This document shows, one piece after another, positions 1 to 6,069 of a stretch of DNA of 11,515 bases (its first letter is position 1; each line of letters starts with the position of its first letter). The DNA comes from Phycisphaerae bacterium (GTDB lineage: Bacteria > Planctomycetota > Phycisphaerae > UBA1845): the NCBI GenBank assembly GCA_028277545.1, contig JANQGB010000877.1, positions 1 to 11,515 of the forward strand, given 5' to 3'. The notes under the pieces were generated by a model. The model was not told where the DNA came from and searched no databases. It worked only from the letters and a program-made list of their open reading frames with translations. Both the position numbers and the translations under genes were made by a program.

Positions 1-279
1 GATCTGCAGGTAGCAGTCGCGGTACTCCGCGGCCGTGCTGTCGTAGGTCTCGCCGTCGGCCGAGGTGGCCAAGACCTTGTAGTCCAGTCCCAGCTTGCCG
101 TAAAAGCTGCGCGGGGCTCGCAGGCTGTCCAGCGTCACCGCCGACTGGGCCAGCCCCCAGCAGATGTTGACCCCGCTGTTGCTGATCTCGACGTCCTCGC
201 CGTTCTGCGGAACGTGCCCTGCCGACCAGTTGTCGGCCGCGTCCCAGTGGTTGGGACCGGCGCTGGCGGTGGTGGTGGT
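1..279 (-). pseudogene. Phage-type structural or tail-region protein, internal fragment, no own start
   Basis: Reading the minus strand from about 279 to the left edge gives an uninterrupted frame that looks like real protein: a Thr run, then HWDAADNWSAGHVPQNGEDV, then a QSAVTLDSL stretch, and YRDCYLQI at the edge. The 'W(D/N).A.NWS.G.VP..GDDV' pattern recalls secreted or phage-associated beta-rich proteins of planctomycetes; this is from memory and unchecked. The frame has no ATG before its upstream stop. It is entered out of frame from the N-terminus of a different gene (135..377), so it appears to have lost its own 5' end by deletion or by misassembly. The 3' end lies outside the window. 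Function unknown. Confidence 0.5.
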
Positions 280-377
280 AAGGCCCGGACGTAGACGTGG
301 CCATCGCCTCCCCACTCCGGAGTCGACACCAGGACGACTTTCCGGGAGGCCGCTTTGATCTGGTCCGCCAGGCTCAT
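135..377 (-). CDS. Tail-assembly-like N-terminus truncated by an out-of-frame join
   Basis: The 80-residue frame starts with ATG at 377, overlapping the stop of the ParB-like gene in an ATGA. Residues 1..33 (MSLADQIKAASRKVVLVSTP, then EWGGDGHVYVRAL) look like the start of small phage tail or tail-chaperone-type proteins, where an 'EWGG.V.VR.L' stretch is followed by an acidic helix. After that the composition collapses into Pro, Arg, Thr and Ser, while the neighbouring frame carries the plausible protein described at 1..279. I read it as a real gene start joined to another gene around 262..280. Only the first 33 residues should be trusted. The tail role is inferred from resemblance. Confidence 0.45.
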   Translation of the reverse strand: MSLADQIKAASRKVVLVSTPEWGGDGHVYVRALPPPPPAPVPTTGTRPTTGRQGTFRRTARTSRSATAGSTSAGGWPSRR

Positions 378-682
378 GTGGTCGCGCCTTTCTCCGCGGC
401 CTCCTGGTCGGTCAACTCGCGCGGTACGATCGGGAACGTCTTCAGGCCGGCCAGCTTGGCGGCTTGCAGACGGCGGGCGCCGAAGACCAGCTCGTACTTG
501 CCCGCGCCGGGCGGGACCTCCCTGGCCGTGGGCGCCTGCAAGACACCGACGGCCTTCATCCGTTCGGCCATCGCTTTCACGGTGGCCGGGTTGCCGATGA
601 ACCGTGCGTTCGTCGCCGGCGGCGAGACGTCGGCAATTGGCACTTCGATCGATCGGAACTTCGTGGGCGGGTCAGCATTCAT
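374..682 (-). CDS. Short ParB/Srx-type N-terminal domain protein (element-borne)
   Basis: This 102-residue protein has a ParB N-terminal fold pattern: a beta start (residues 10..18, FRSIEVPIADV), an NP..VK.MAERMKAVGVLQAP helix (31..51), a strand (63..68, YELVFG) and the GARRLQAAKLAGLKTFP box (68..84). The box corresponds to the GERR/GHRR nucleotide-binding motif. The protein stops at ELTDQEAAEKGATT, just before the position where family members carry the EN.QR motif, and it has no helix-turn-helix. It is therefore much shorter than chromosomal ParB and probably not a DNA-sliding clamp. The start at 682 follows a strong AGGAAGGAG ribosome site and overlaps the upstream stop (ATGA). Element-borne ParB-like proteins vary in role, including nuclease-like and regulatory ones; the role here is unknown. 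Confidence 0.7.
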   Translation of the reverse strand: MNADPPTKFRSIEVPIADVSPPATNARFIGNPATVKAMAERMKAVGVLQAPTAREVPPGAGKYELVFGARRLQAAKLAGLKTFPIVPRELTDQEAAEKGATT

Positions 683-957
683 GCGGCAGTCTCCTTCCTG
701 CGGGCTTTCCGGTCTGACTCCTCTGCTCTGCGGACCACGCGGCTCGATCCGCAACCGTGGGGCATGAGATCGGGATCCAGGGGCAGCCAGCGTTCCCGGC
801 GTCGAGTCGGCCTGCCTTCGGGGTGCTTCTCGTCGGCCACCTCGATGACCTCGCCAAACAGGATGGGGCCGCCGCACTCATCGCAGGCCTTCACTCGCTG
901 CTCGTCTTCCAGTCGCCAGCGCACCAGCCAGCCGTTCTCGATGACCAGGCCGCTCAC
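679..957 (-). CDS. Small zinc-ribbon-like phage-type hypothetical protein
   Basis: I chose the GTG at 957, which overlaps the stop of the upstream gene by 4 bases (GTGA). The stop in turn overlaps the next ATG (ATGA). The 92-residue product has CDEC at residues 25..28, then a basic segment and WLPLDPDLMPHGCG near residues 57..70. CxxC followed by an HGC pair suggests one metal site. The 'C..C..PI......PLDPD..P.G' layout resembles small phage proteins of unknown function. The C-terminus (about 73..90) is strongly basic and charged, possibly nucleic-acid binding. No enzymatic motif is visible. Longer upstream readings of this frame are Arg/Pro-rich and cross the preceding gene, so they were not used. 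Confidence 0.6.
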   Translation of the reverse strand: MSGLVIENGWLVRWRLEDEQRVKACDECGGPILFGEVIEVADEKHPEGRPTRRRERWLPLDPDLMPHGCGSSRVVRRAEESDRKARRKETAA

Positions 958-1157
958 CGGATCGACGGGGCCACGGCAACGACGTCGCGCGGGACGCCGC
1001 GCACTGCCAGCCGGCCGGTGGTGGGGTCCACCAGCGACAAGCCCGCCGGTGAGTCGCCGCCCACCCGCAGACGCGTGCCCTTGGGCCAAGTCACCCCGCT
1101 GTCGCGGGTGACCGACTTACGGAGCACGATGTCCTCTCCAACCAGAGATTCTGCCAT
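954..1157 (-). CDS. Small hypothetical protein, first gene of the overlapping cassette
   Basis: This 67-residue protein starts at ATG 1157 behind an AAAGGGGA ribosome site. It begins MAESLVGEDIVLRKSV and contains a WPKGTRLRV stretch and a LVDPTTGRLAVRGVP stretch, giving a small, probably all-beta protein. Its stop overlaps the GTG start of the zinc-ribbon-like gene, suggesting translational coupling. I do not recognise the family. Its position and size fit the accessory or connector proteins found between phage structural genes. No signal peptide, membrane segment or Cys residue is present. Confidence 0.55.
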   Translation of the reverse strand: MAESLVGEDIVLRKSVTRDSGVTWPKGTRLRVGGDSPAGLSLVDPTTGRLAVRGVPRDVVAVAPSIR

Positions 1158-1180
1158 GGGTCCCCTTTCGCGCTAGAACA

Positions 1181-1342
1181 TCAGAAGGCACCCCAGATCA
1201 GGCTGGCCACGGCCACCAACGCCACGCCGATGCCGGCCAGCACCACCACTGCCGCCGAGAAGGCGGTTTCCTTGGCCGCCAGTAGACGCAACGGCTCCGG
1301 CGAATGTTCGGCTTTTGTTCTCGGGCGCTTGGACGTACGCAT
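1181..1342 (-). CDS. Small single-pass membrane protein at the element end
   Basis: The frame from ATG 1342 gives 53 residues: a basic N-terminus (MRTSKRPRTK), an acidic linker, then one hydrophobic segment at about residues 28..50 (FSAAVVVLAGIGVALVAVA, ending SLIWGAF). The same frame stays open up to 1492, but that extension translates the tRNA-Ala fragment and att region and is not believable. The ribosome site is weak (AGGG). It is the gene next to the att border, where lysis or superinfection genes sometimes sit, but nothing in the sequence shows that role. It could also be a chance frame. Confidence 0.4.
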   Translation of the reverse strand: MRTSKRPRTKAEHSPEPLRLLAAKETAFSAAVVVLAGIGVALVAVASLIWGAF

Positions 1343-1444
1343 AACGCCCTGATAGGCATAAAACGGCGGGTGCTCGGGCGCTTTAAATCGGCGGCTAAAA
1401 GCCACTAAACGTTTCTTGCAAAGATGTTTACAAGACTTCGGAAA

Positions 1445-1491
1445 CCTGCATGGCATGCAGGAGGTCAGGGGTTCGAGTCCCCTCGGCTCCA
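1445..1491 (+). other. tRNA-Ala(GGC) 3' half: attachment site of the element
   Basis: Seen: anticodon stem CCTGC (1445..1449) with GCAGG (1457..1461), loop ATGGCAT with anticodon GGC at 1452..1454, variable loop AGGTC, T stem AGGGG (1467..1471) with CCCCT (1479..1483) around TTCGAGT, acceptor 3' strand CGGCTCC (1484..1490), discriminator A at 1491, and no encoded CCA. The preceding 30 bases show no D arm and no GGAGCCG-like 5' acceptor strand, so the gene is a 3' fragment. The boundary at the start of the anticodon stem is a typical integrase crossover. A 5-bp inverted repeat TCTTG/CAAGA flanks 1414..1435, a possible integrase arm or core site. Confidence 0.75.
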
Positions 1492-2171
1492 TTCTAAGTC
1501 GCGATTGTGCAAGAGTTTATATCTTTTGCCCAGCCGCGACTTTTGGCTGCGCGGGCCGTGTGCTGGCCTGGTTCGGGCGCCGGCTTCGGATCGCGCTCAG
1601 TTGCGGTTCTTCCTACGGGCGCGGCCCCACCACAACGACCAGAGCTACGCGAGTCTCGACGATCTGCCTGTCCCGCGTTGCGGCCTGCCGCGGACTGGTC
1701 TGGAATGTTCGTCGGCGTAGAAATCCCGCTCGGTGGACCTACGCATTGCCCGACCGCGCCGAGGATCGTTCTTGAAGCACCAACTGAGTCAGGCCCCGGC
1801 CAGCCGGGCAAGTCGTGAATCTCCAACTCACTCTTGAACGGCTACCGGCAGCGGGCCAGGTACCCGGTGAGTAGGTCGCAGACGGCGAGGTCGCGCCGGC
1901 CTTGCCCTCGTCTATCACCCGTCGCGGTGTCCCCTGCACACGCACAGTCGGATCAGTAATGGACGGCACGGGCTGGTCACCGAGACGGTCGGCAGGACCG
2001 ACGACGATAGGATACCTGACCATGGGCTGGCCGCTGCCTGCACCGCCACCAGCCAACCGATCACGATCCAGAGTCATAGGTGCCAGACTGACTAACTCGA
2101 TTGCACTCACGGCCAGCCGACACTGGACGCACATTGTCCACTGCCAACCGAGTGACGCTAGTCGTGCGCGA
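1492..2171. other. About 680 bases with no convincing gene
   Basis: Open frames exist on both strands (for example 1507..1818 plus and 1739..2134 minus), but all have Arg/Pro/Ser-rich, low-complexity translations without motifs or ribosome sites. The only recognisable coding trace is the dockerin-like tail that follows from 2172. The stretch may hold the decayed body of that gene, or an insertion scar to the right of the att site. No repeats, RNA or strong promoter were recognised. Confidence 0.5.
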
Positions 2172-2339
2172 GACGCGGACTTGACCGTCCTGCCTACCTT
2201 CGTAGACTGTTTGGGCGGTCCGGGCGGGCCCGGTCCGTCAGCGTGCCTCGATTCCTTCGACGTGGATTTTGACCTGGATATAGACCCATGCGACTTCTGT
2301 CCCGTTCAAGGTCGGTTCAGCGGCGGCTTCTCACGATAG
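2172..2339 (+). pseudogene. Dockerin-like C-terminal remnant of a secreted protein
   Basis: The frame ending at TAG 2337..2339 translates to DADLTVLPTFVDCLGGPG, then GPGPSACLDSF, then DVDFDLDIDPCDFCPVQGRF and SGGFSR. This matches the two-part Asp-rich calcium-loop tail common at the C-terminus of planctomycete secreted proteins (pattern D.D.D.DL.DF...Q..F.G, with a C..GPG..P...C linker). The reading upstream of 2172 in this frame does not look like protein, and no catalytic or repeat domain precedes it, so it is a fragment. It overlaps the first 52 bases of the GH97 gene in another frame, which bears on that gene's true start. Confidence 0.45.
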
Positions 2340-4402
2340 TGGGCCGTGGCATTCCGACCGCAGCAATCGTTGGCTTGGCCGTGATCATTCAAGCCGCACA
2401 CGGCGCGCCAGTCGCCACGCCACAGACGATCGAAGTGGAATCGCCGGACAAGTCGGTGAAGGTCACCATTGCGCTGCGGGGCGGCGTACCCACTTACAGC
2501 GTCAGCCGGCTCGGCCAGCCCGTGGTCTCGCCCTCCAGGCTCGGCTTCCGCCTGCGCCAGGGGCCGGCGTTGGATGGCAACTTTGAACTGGCCTCCGGTG
2601 TAACGACCAGCGTGGATCGTAGCTGGACACAGGTATGGGGCGAGCAGAAGATCATCCGTGATCACCACAACCAACTAGCAATCGAGTTGAAGGGGCCTTC
2701 CGGTGACCCGCGACGCCTTGAAATCACCTTCCGCGTCTTCGATGACGGAGTGGGTTTTCGATACCGAATCCCCGCCCAACCTGGACTGTCCAAGATAGAG
2801 ATTGCCGACGAACTGACTGAGTTCTGCCTGACCGGCGATCACCGCGCCTGGTGGATACCGGCGTATGAGCACAACCGTTACGAGTATCGCTACACCGACT
2901 CGGCGCTGAGCAAGACCACCAAGGTACACACCCCGATCACGTTCGAATCTGCGGATGGTCTGTATCTCAGCATCCACGAGGCGGCGCTCACCGACTTCGC
3001 CAGCATGACTCTGTGGCGCGCGAATGGTAACACCTACCAGGCCGACCTGGTGCCCTGGTCGGACGGTGTGAAGGTGCGCGGGGCAGCGCCCATGACGTCG
3101 CCGTGGCGGACCATACAGATAGCCGACTCCCCCGGCGGGCTCATCGAGAGTTACCTGATTCTGAACCTCAACGAACCCAACAAGATCGAAGACGTATCCT
3201 GGATCACGCCTGGCAAGTACGTCGGCATCTGGTGGGAGATGCACCTGGGAATGTCCACCTGGGGCTCAGGGCCCAAGCACGGGGCCACTACCCCCAACAC
3301 CAGGCGCTACATCGACTTTGCCGCCCGGCACGGCTTTGACGGCGTTCTGGTGGAAGGGTGGAACCGGGGCTGGGATGGAGACTGGACGGCCAACAGCGAC
3401 AGCTTCAGCTTCACCAGGCCCTATCCGGATTATGACCTCGAGGGACTGGCCGAGTATGCCCGGCAGCGCGGCGTCCGCCTGATCGGACATCACGAGACGT
3501 CCGGGGGCGTGGAGAACTACGAGCGGCAAATGGAGGATGCCTTTGCCCTGTGCCAGAAGCTGGGCATCCGGGCCGTAAAGAGCGGCTACGTGGCCCACGG
3601 CAGGGGCATAAGGCGTACCGACGAAACCGGCCAGGTACGCAACGAATGGCATCACGGCCAGTACATGGTGCGGCACTACCGCAAGGTCGTCGAGACAGCG
3701 GCCAGGTACCGGGTGACGCTCGATGTCCACGAGCCGATCAAGGACACCGGTATTCGCCGCACCTATCCCAACATGATGACTCGCGAGGGTGCCTGCGGTC
3801 AGGAGTTCAATGCCTGGGGCGGCGAGCGGCGCAACTTGCCGGATCACACCACGATTCTCCCGTTCACCCGGATGCTGGCCGGCCCCATGGACTTCACCCC
3901 AGGCATTTTCGACCTGTTGTTCGAGGGGTATCAGCAGGATAACCGGGTAAGCACTACGCTGGCCAAGCAACTGGCGCTGTACGTGGTGCTCTATAGCCCG
4001 CTGCACATGGCCGCCGACCTGCCGCAGAACTACGAAGCCCGACCGGAACCGTTCCAGTTCATAAAGGACGTACCCACCGACTGGGACACGACGAAAGTTC
4101 TTAACGCCCGGATCGGCGATTATGTGACCATCGCCCGCAAGGATCGCCACAGTGACGACTGGTACATCGGCAGCATCTCGGATGAGCACCCCCGCCGGCT
4201 GGAAGCCGACCTGAGCTTCCTCGATCCCGAGCGAGCCTACATCGCCCAGATCTACCGCGACGCCGACGACGCTGACTGGGACAAGAACCCGTATGCGATG
4301 GCTGTGGAGACGAAGACGGTGACTGCCACCACGAGGCTCTCGCTCAGCCTGGCCCCCGGCGGGGGCACCGCGATCCGAATCCGACCAGCTCGTCAAGAGT
4401 GA
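2288..4402 (+). CDS. Secreted glycoside hydrolase family 97 (alpha-glucosidase type)
   Basis: This 704-residue protein has a basic N-terminus and signal peptide (hydrophobic at about 24..36, likely cut near AHG-A at 40). A GH97 N-terminal beta domain follows (46..300: SPDKSVKVT, WGEQKIIRD, DELTEF, AYEHNRYEYRY), then a TIM barrel (305..600: KYVGIWW, FDGVLVEGWNRGWDGDW, LIGHHET, HEPIKDTG, NMMTREGACGQE, LAGPMDFTPG) and a C-terminal beta domain. Glu482, Glu500 and Glu506 keep the spacing of Glu508, Glu526 and Glu532 in SusB, and Glu403 in HHET fits the second base. The nucleophile Asp of retaining alpha-galactosidase members seems absent (VKSGYV at 430..435). It therefore probably hydrolyses alpha-glucosides with inversion, calcium-dependent, in the periplasm. 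No clear ribosome site precedes ATG 2288; GTG 2339 is an alternative that keeps a signal peptide. Confidence 0.93.
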   Translation: MRLLSRSRSVQRRLLTIVGRGIPTAAIVGLAVIIQAAHGAPVATPQTIEVESPDKSVKVTIALRGGVPTYSVSRLGQPVVSPSRLGFRLRQGPALDGNFELASGVTTSVDRSWTQVWGEQKIIRDHHNQLAIELKGPSGDPRRLEITFRVFDDGVGFRYRIPAQPGLSKIEIADELTEFCLTGDHRAWWIPAYEHNRYEYRYTDSALSKTTKVHTPITFESADGLYLSIHEAALTDFASMTLWRANGNTYQADLVPWSDGVKVRGAAPMTSPWRTIQIADSPGGLIESYLILNLNEPNKIEDVSWITPGKYVGIWWEMHLGMSTWGSGPKHGATTPNTRRYIDFAARHGFDGVLVEGWNRGWDGDWTANSDSFSFTRPYPDYDLEGLAEYARQRGVRLIGHHETSGGVENYERQMEDAFALCQKLGIRAVKSGYVAHGRGIRRTDETGQVRNEWHHGQYMVRHYRKVVETAARYRVTLDVHEPIKDTGIRRTYPNMMTREGACGQEFNAWGGERRNLPDHTTILPFTRMLAGPMDFTPGIFDLLFEGYQQDNRVSTTLAKQLALYVVLYSPLHMAADLPQNYEARPEPFQFIKDVPTDWDTTKVLNARIGDYVTIARKDRHSDDWYIGSISDEHPRRLEADLSFLDPERAYIAQIYRDADDADWDKNPYAMAVETKTVTATTRLSLSLAPGGGTAIRIRPARQE

Positions 4403-4853
4403 CAGCCTGAGCGTGGGGGCGAGTAGAGTTTCTCTATGGCTGACCGCCGTGTGGGTCACCCCATACCTCGTCGGCGATGTTCGCAGGATCTTGAGAGCCG
4501 ATTACCTTGCGGCCTTGCGCAAGGTTGCTGGTAGACCAGGAATCAATGGGGCGCCTCTATCCGGGTCTTGACCGGTGTCTCCGTTCAGCACGCCATGCCG
4601 TTCATGTTGTTCTCGCTGCTGGCGTTTCAAGTCTGGCTTGCCCAGCGGTAAGCCAGGGGCCGGATTAAGGGGTCGCCCGGAGAGTTGGGGCACTCCGGGC
4701 AGTCGTTGCATCAGTGCCATACCTTGGCTACCCTAGCGACATGACCGTTCGGCGCGCAACCCGAGCTCAGCACCTTGCCTCAGTCGGATAGAGCACGTAT
4801 GGTGGGCTGAGTTGCTACTACGGAGGATTCGCTACAACCGCGGAGGATCTGTC
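4403..4853. other. Intergenic region with a hairpin and the promoter of the next gene
   Basis: No gene is supported between the GH97 stop and ATG 4854. Short frames, including a minus-strand one at 4502..4720, are low-complexity. A perfect 8-bp inverted repeat GCCCGGAG/CTCCGGGC lies at 4675..4682 and 4693..4700 with a 10-base loop. It lacks a T-run, so it is a weak terminator candidate at best. The promoter-like pair at 4775..4803 is listed separately. Confidence 0.45.
4775..4803 (+). promoter_or_regulatory. Sigma-70-type promoter of the DUF2092-type gene
   Basis: TTGCCT (4775..4780) and TATGGT (4798..4803) are separated by exactly 17 bases. Transcription would start near 4810, giving a leader of about 44 bases that contains the GGAGG ribosome site at 4842..4846. 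Each box matches consensus at four of six positions. Confidence 0.4.
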
Positions 4854-5639
4854 ATGACCGGTCGCTTCTCACGCTACTCGCCACTTCTTTGCCTTGTCAT
4901 TGCTTCGGGCTTCTCGACTCAACGCTCTGCCGGTGAGGAACCTGAACGGATATCCCCAAAGGCTCAGGACGTTCTACGTGGGCTTGCTGCGCATCTACAG
5001 ACACTACGATCCTTCAGCGTCGAGATGAGTATGTCTATGAACGCTGAGGGGCCAGGCATGAAGCAGAAGCGCGACACCAAGCATCAGTTCTTCGTGAGGA
5101 AACCCGACAAGCTGGCCCTGATCAGCGTGGGTAGCGCGGTTGGTCTTACCGTTGTCTACGACGGACAAGAGCAATACATGGAGCATCCGATGACTGGGGA
5201 AGGTGGTATAGATACTTCCCCTGACGAAGGTGGACTGGACGGCCTGGGCTTGTCTTATTTAGCCCCAGGAATGCCGCAGGAGTCGTTTGCCATCTCCTAC
5301 ATAGAGGCTCTGGTTTCAAGTGACCCCCTTCCCAAGCTGTATCCCGAGACCGCGAGCTTGACATATGACGGCACCGAGAAGATCGACGGCGTAGAATGCC
5401 ACAAACTGAAGATCACCCTCAGCGTAAAGGGCGGCTGGACGCTGTTTGTTGACACGAGTGACACTCCCCTCATTCGGAAGATCGAGCCGGATACTTCAGA
5501 TGTCCCTGCCAATATGCCTAAGATGAAGGTGGATTTGTCCATTGTCTTCAAGGACTGGAAACTCAACCCCGAAATCCCTGACGATCAGTTCCAGATTCCG
5601 CCGAAAGACAAGGCGGGTAACGGTGCGTCACGAGGGTAA
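4854..5639 (+). CDS. Secreted DUF2092-type (LolA-like fold) protein
   Basis: The start is ATG 4854, with GGAGG at 4842..4846 seven bases before it; an in-frame TTG at 4812 would precede this site and is rejected. The 261-residue product has a signal peptide (hydrophobic about 10..20, likely cut near RSAG). A helix follows with AQDVLRGLAAHLQTLRSFSV (38..57), then beta strands with KHQFFVRKPDKLAL, a VVYDGQEQYME motif (about 100..110) and ECHKLKITL. This order (helix 'LA..L..L.SFSV', 'RKPDKL', 'YDG') is that of DUF2092/LolA-like periplasmic proteins, which bind hydrophobic ligands in related lipoprotein carriers. Some planctomycete relatives carry a thioredoxin domain after this; here the protein stops. 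The ligand is unknown. Confidence 0.75.
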   Translation: MTGRFSRYSPLLCLVIASGFSTQRSAGEEPERISPKAQDVLRGLAAHLQTLRSFSVEMSMSMNAEGPGMKQKRDTKHQFFVRKPDKLALISVGSAVGLTVVYDGQEQYMEHPMTGEGGIDTSPDEGGLDGLGLSYLAPGMPQESFAISYIEALVSSDPLPKLYPETASLTYDGTEKIDGVECHKLKITLSVKGGWTLFVDTSDTPLIRKIEPDTSDVPANMPKMKVDLSIVFKDWKLNPEIPDDQFQIPPKDKAGNGASRG

Positions 5640-5753
5640 GACGAGAAGAACCCGGATGCGGTTTCAGTAGAGATCCGCCGTATCGTCGAACGCGCGCTCG
5701 CCACCCTGAAGCAAGACGCGAGGGCATTCGGCATTGATAGCGAAGACGAGTGA
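5640..5753 (+). other. In-frame open extension after the DUF2092 stop codon
   Basis: Directly after TAA 5637..5639 the same frame runs 37 more codons to TGA 5751..5753, translating to DEKNPDAVSVEIRRIVERAL then ATLKQDARAFGIDSEDE. This looks like a genuine amphipathic, charged helical protein end. No start codon or ribosome site is present. It may be a remnant of a lost gene, a readthrough extension, or chance. It is not annotated as a gene. Confidence 0.3.
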
Positions 5754-6069
5754 CGGTCGCCAACGTGCTGAGCAAGGTCGGCAGGTCGGATCGGCAGCGG
5801 GCAACGAAAGCGCCCGCCAGAAATCGGGACAGAAACAGTAAGCACGAGGCTCATGACCTGTTGGCCGGAAAGTACTTACGAAGCAGATCGCAGGTTCGGG
5901 CCCTGCCGCCCGCCATTCTAAATCGTTTTGCCACAAAGCGTTGCAAAAGGCAAGACGGAGCTCATCTGCTTGACTTTCTGCGACCCCGTTGGCGACAACG
6001 TCGGCGGGGTACGCTATTGCTCCCCTACCCCCCTGGTGAGATCGGACTGGGCACTTAGAATCACTCCTT
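5754..6069. other. Intergenic region with tRNA-3'-end-like hairpin and inverted repeats
   Basis: No gene is supported. The stretch holds a hairpin GCGGGC/GCCCGC at 5797..5802 and 5812..5817. At 5890..5906 there is a T-arm-like hairpin, GCAGG-TTCGGGC-CCTGC, followed by CGCCCGCC and ATTCTAAATCG. The nonamer CGCCCGCCA occurs twice (5811..5819 and 5907..5915). A TTTTGC/GCAAAA inverted repeat sits around 5926..5948. No D arm or 5' acceptor strand was found, so this is not an intact tRNA. Confidence 0.4.

Larger units (their letters stand above)
1..1491 (-). mobile_element. Right end of an integrated prophage or integrative element (partial)
   Basis: Seen: every credible gene between the left edge and 1342 is on the minus strand, genes are short and joined by 4-base overlaps, and the block stops at a tRNA-Ala 3' fragment at 1445..1491. 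Known: tyrosine integrases commonly insert elements into the 3' half of tRNA genes, leaving a 3' fragment at the distal end. Inferred: this is the distal end of such an element. The reconstituted tRNA-Ala and probably the integrase lie left of the window. No integrase, portal, terminase or capsid gene is visible here, so intact phage, remnant or satellite cannot be told apart. Confidence 0.6.

Noticed and set aside
1343..1492. N-terminal extension of the small membrane protein beginning MEPRGLEPLTS
   Set aside because: It is a translation of the antisense of the tRNA-Ala fragment. The credible start is ATG 1342.
1739..2134. Minus-strand 131-codon frame
   Set aside because: No recognisable family, weak composition, no ribosome site, and it lies in a region that looks non-coding or decayed on both strands.
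3266..4459. 397-codon minus-strand open frame opposite the GH97 gene
   Set aside because: It is antisense to highly conserved GH97 sequence and has no motif or ribosome site.
4502..4720. Minus-strand 72-codon frame and nearby CPECP-like reading around 4675..4705
   Set aside because: The Cys motif comes from the GCCCGGAG/CTCCGGGC inverted repeat, has no second Cys pair, and stops after about 27 codons.
4812..4853. TTG start adding 14 residues to the DUF2092-type protein
   Set aside because: The extension would put the strong GGAGG site inside the coding region. ATG 4854 has ideal spacing and begins a normal signal peptide.
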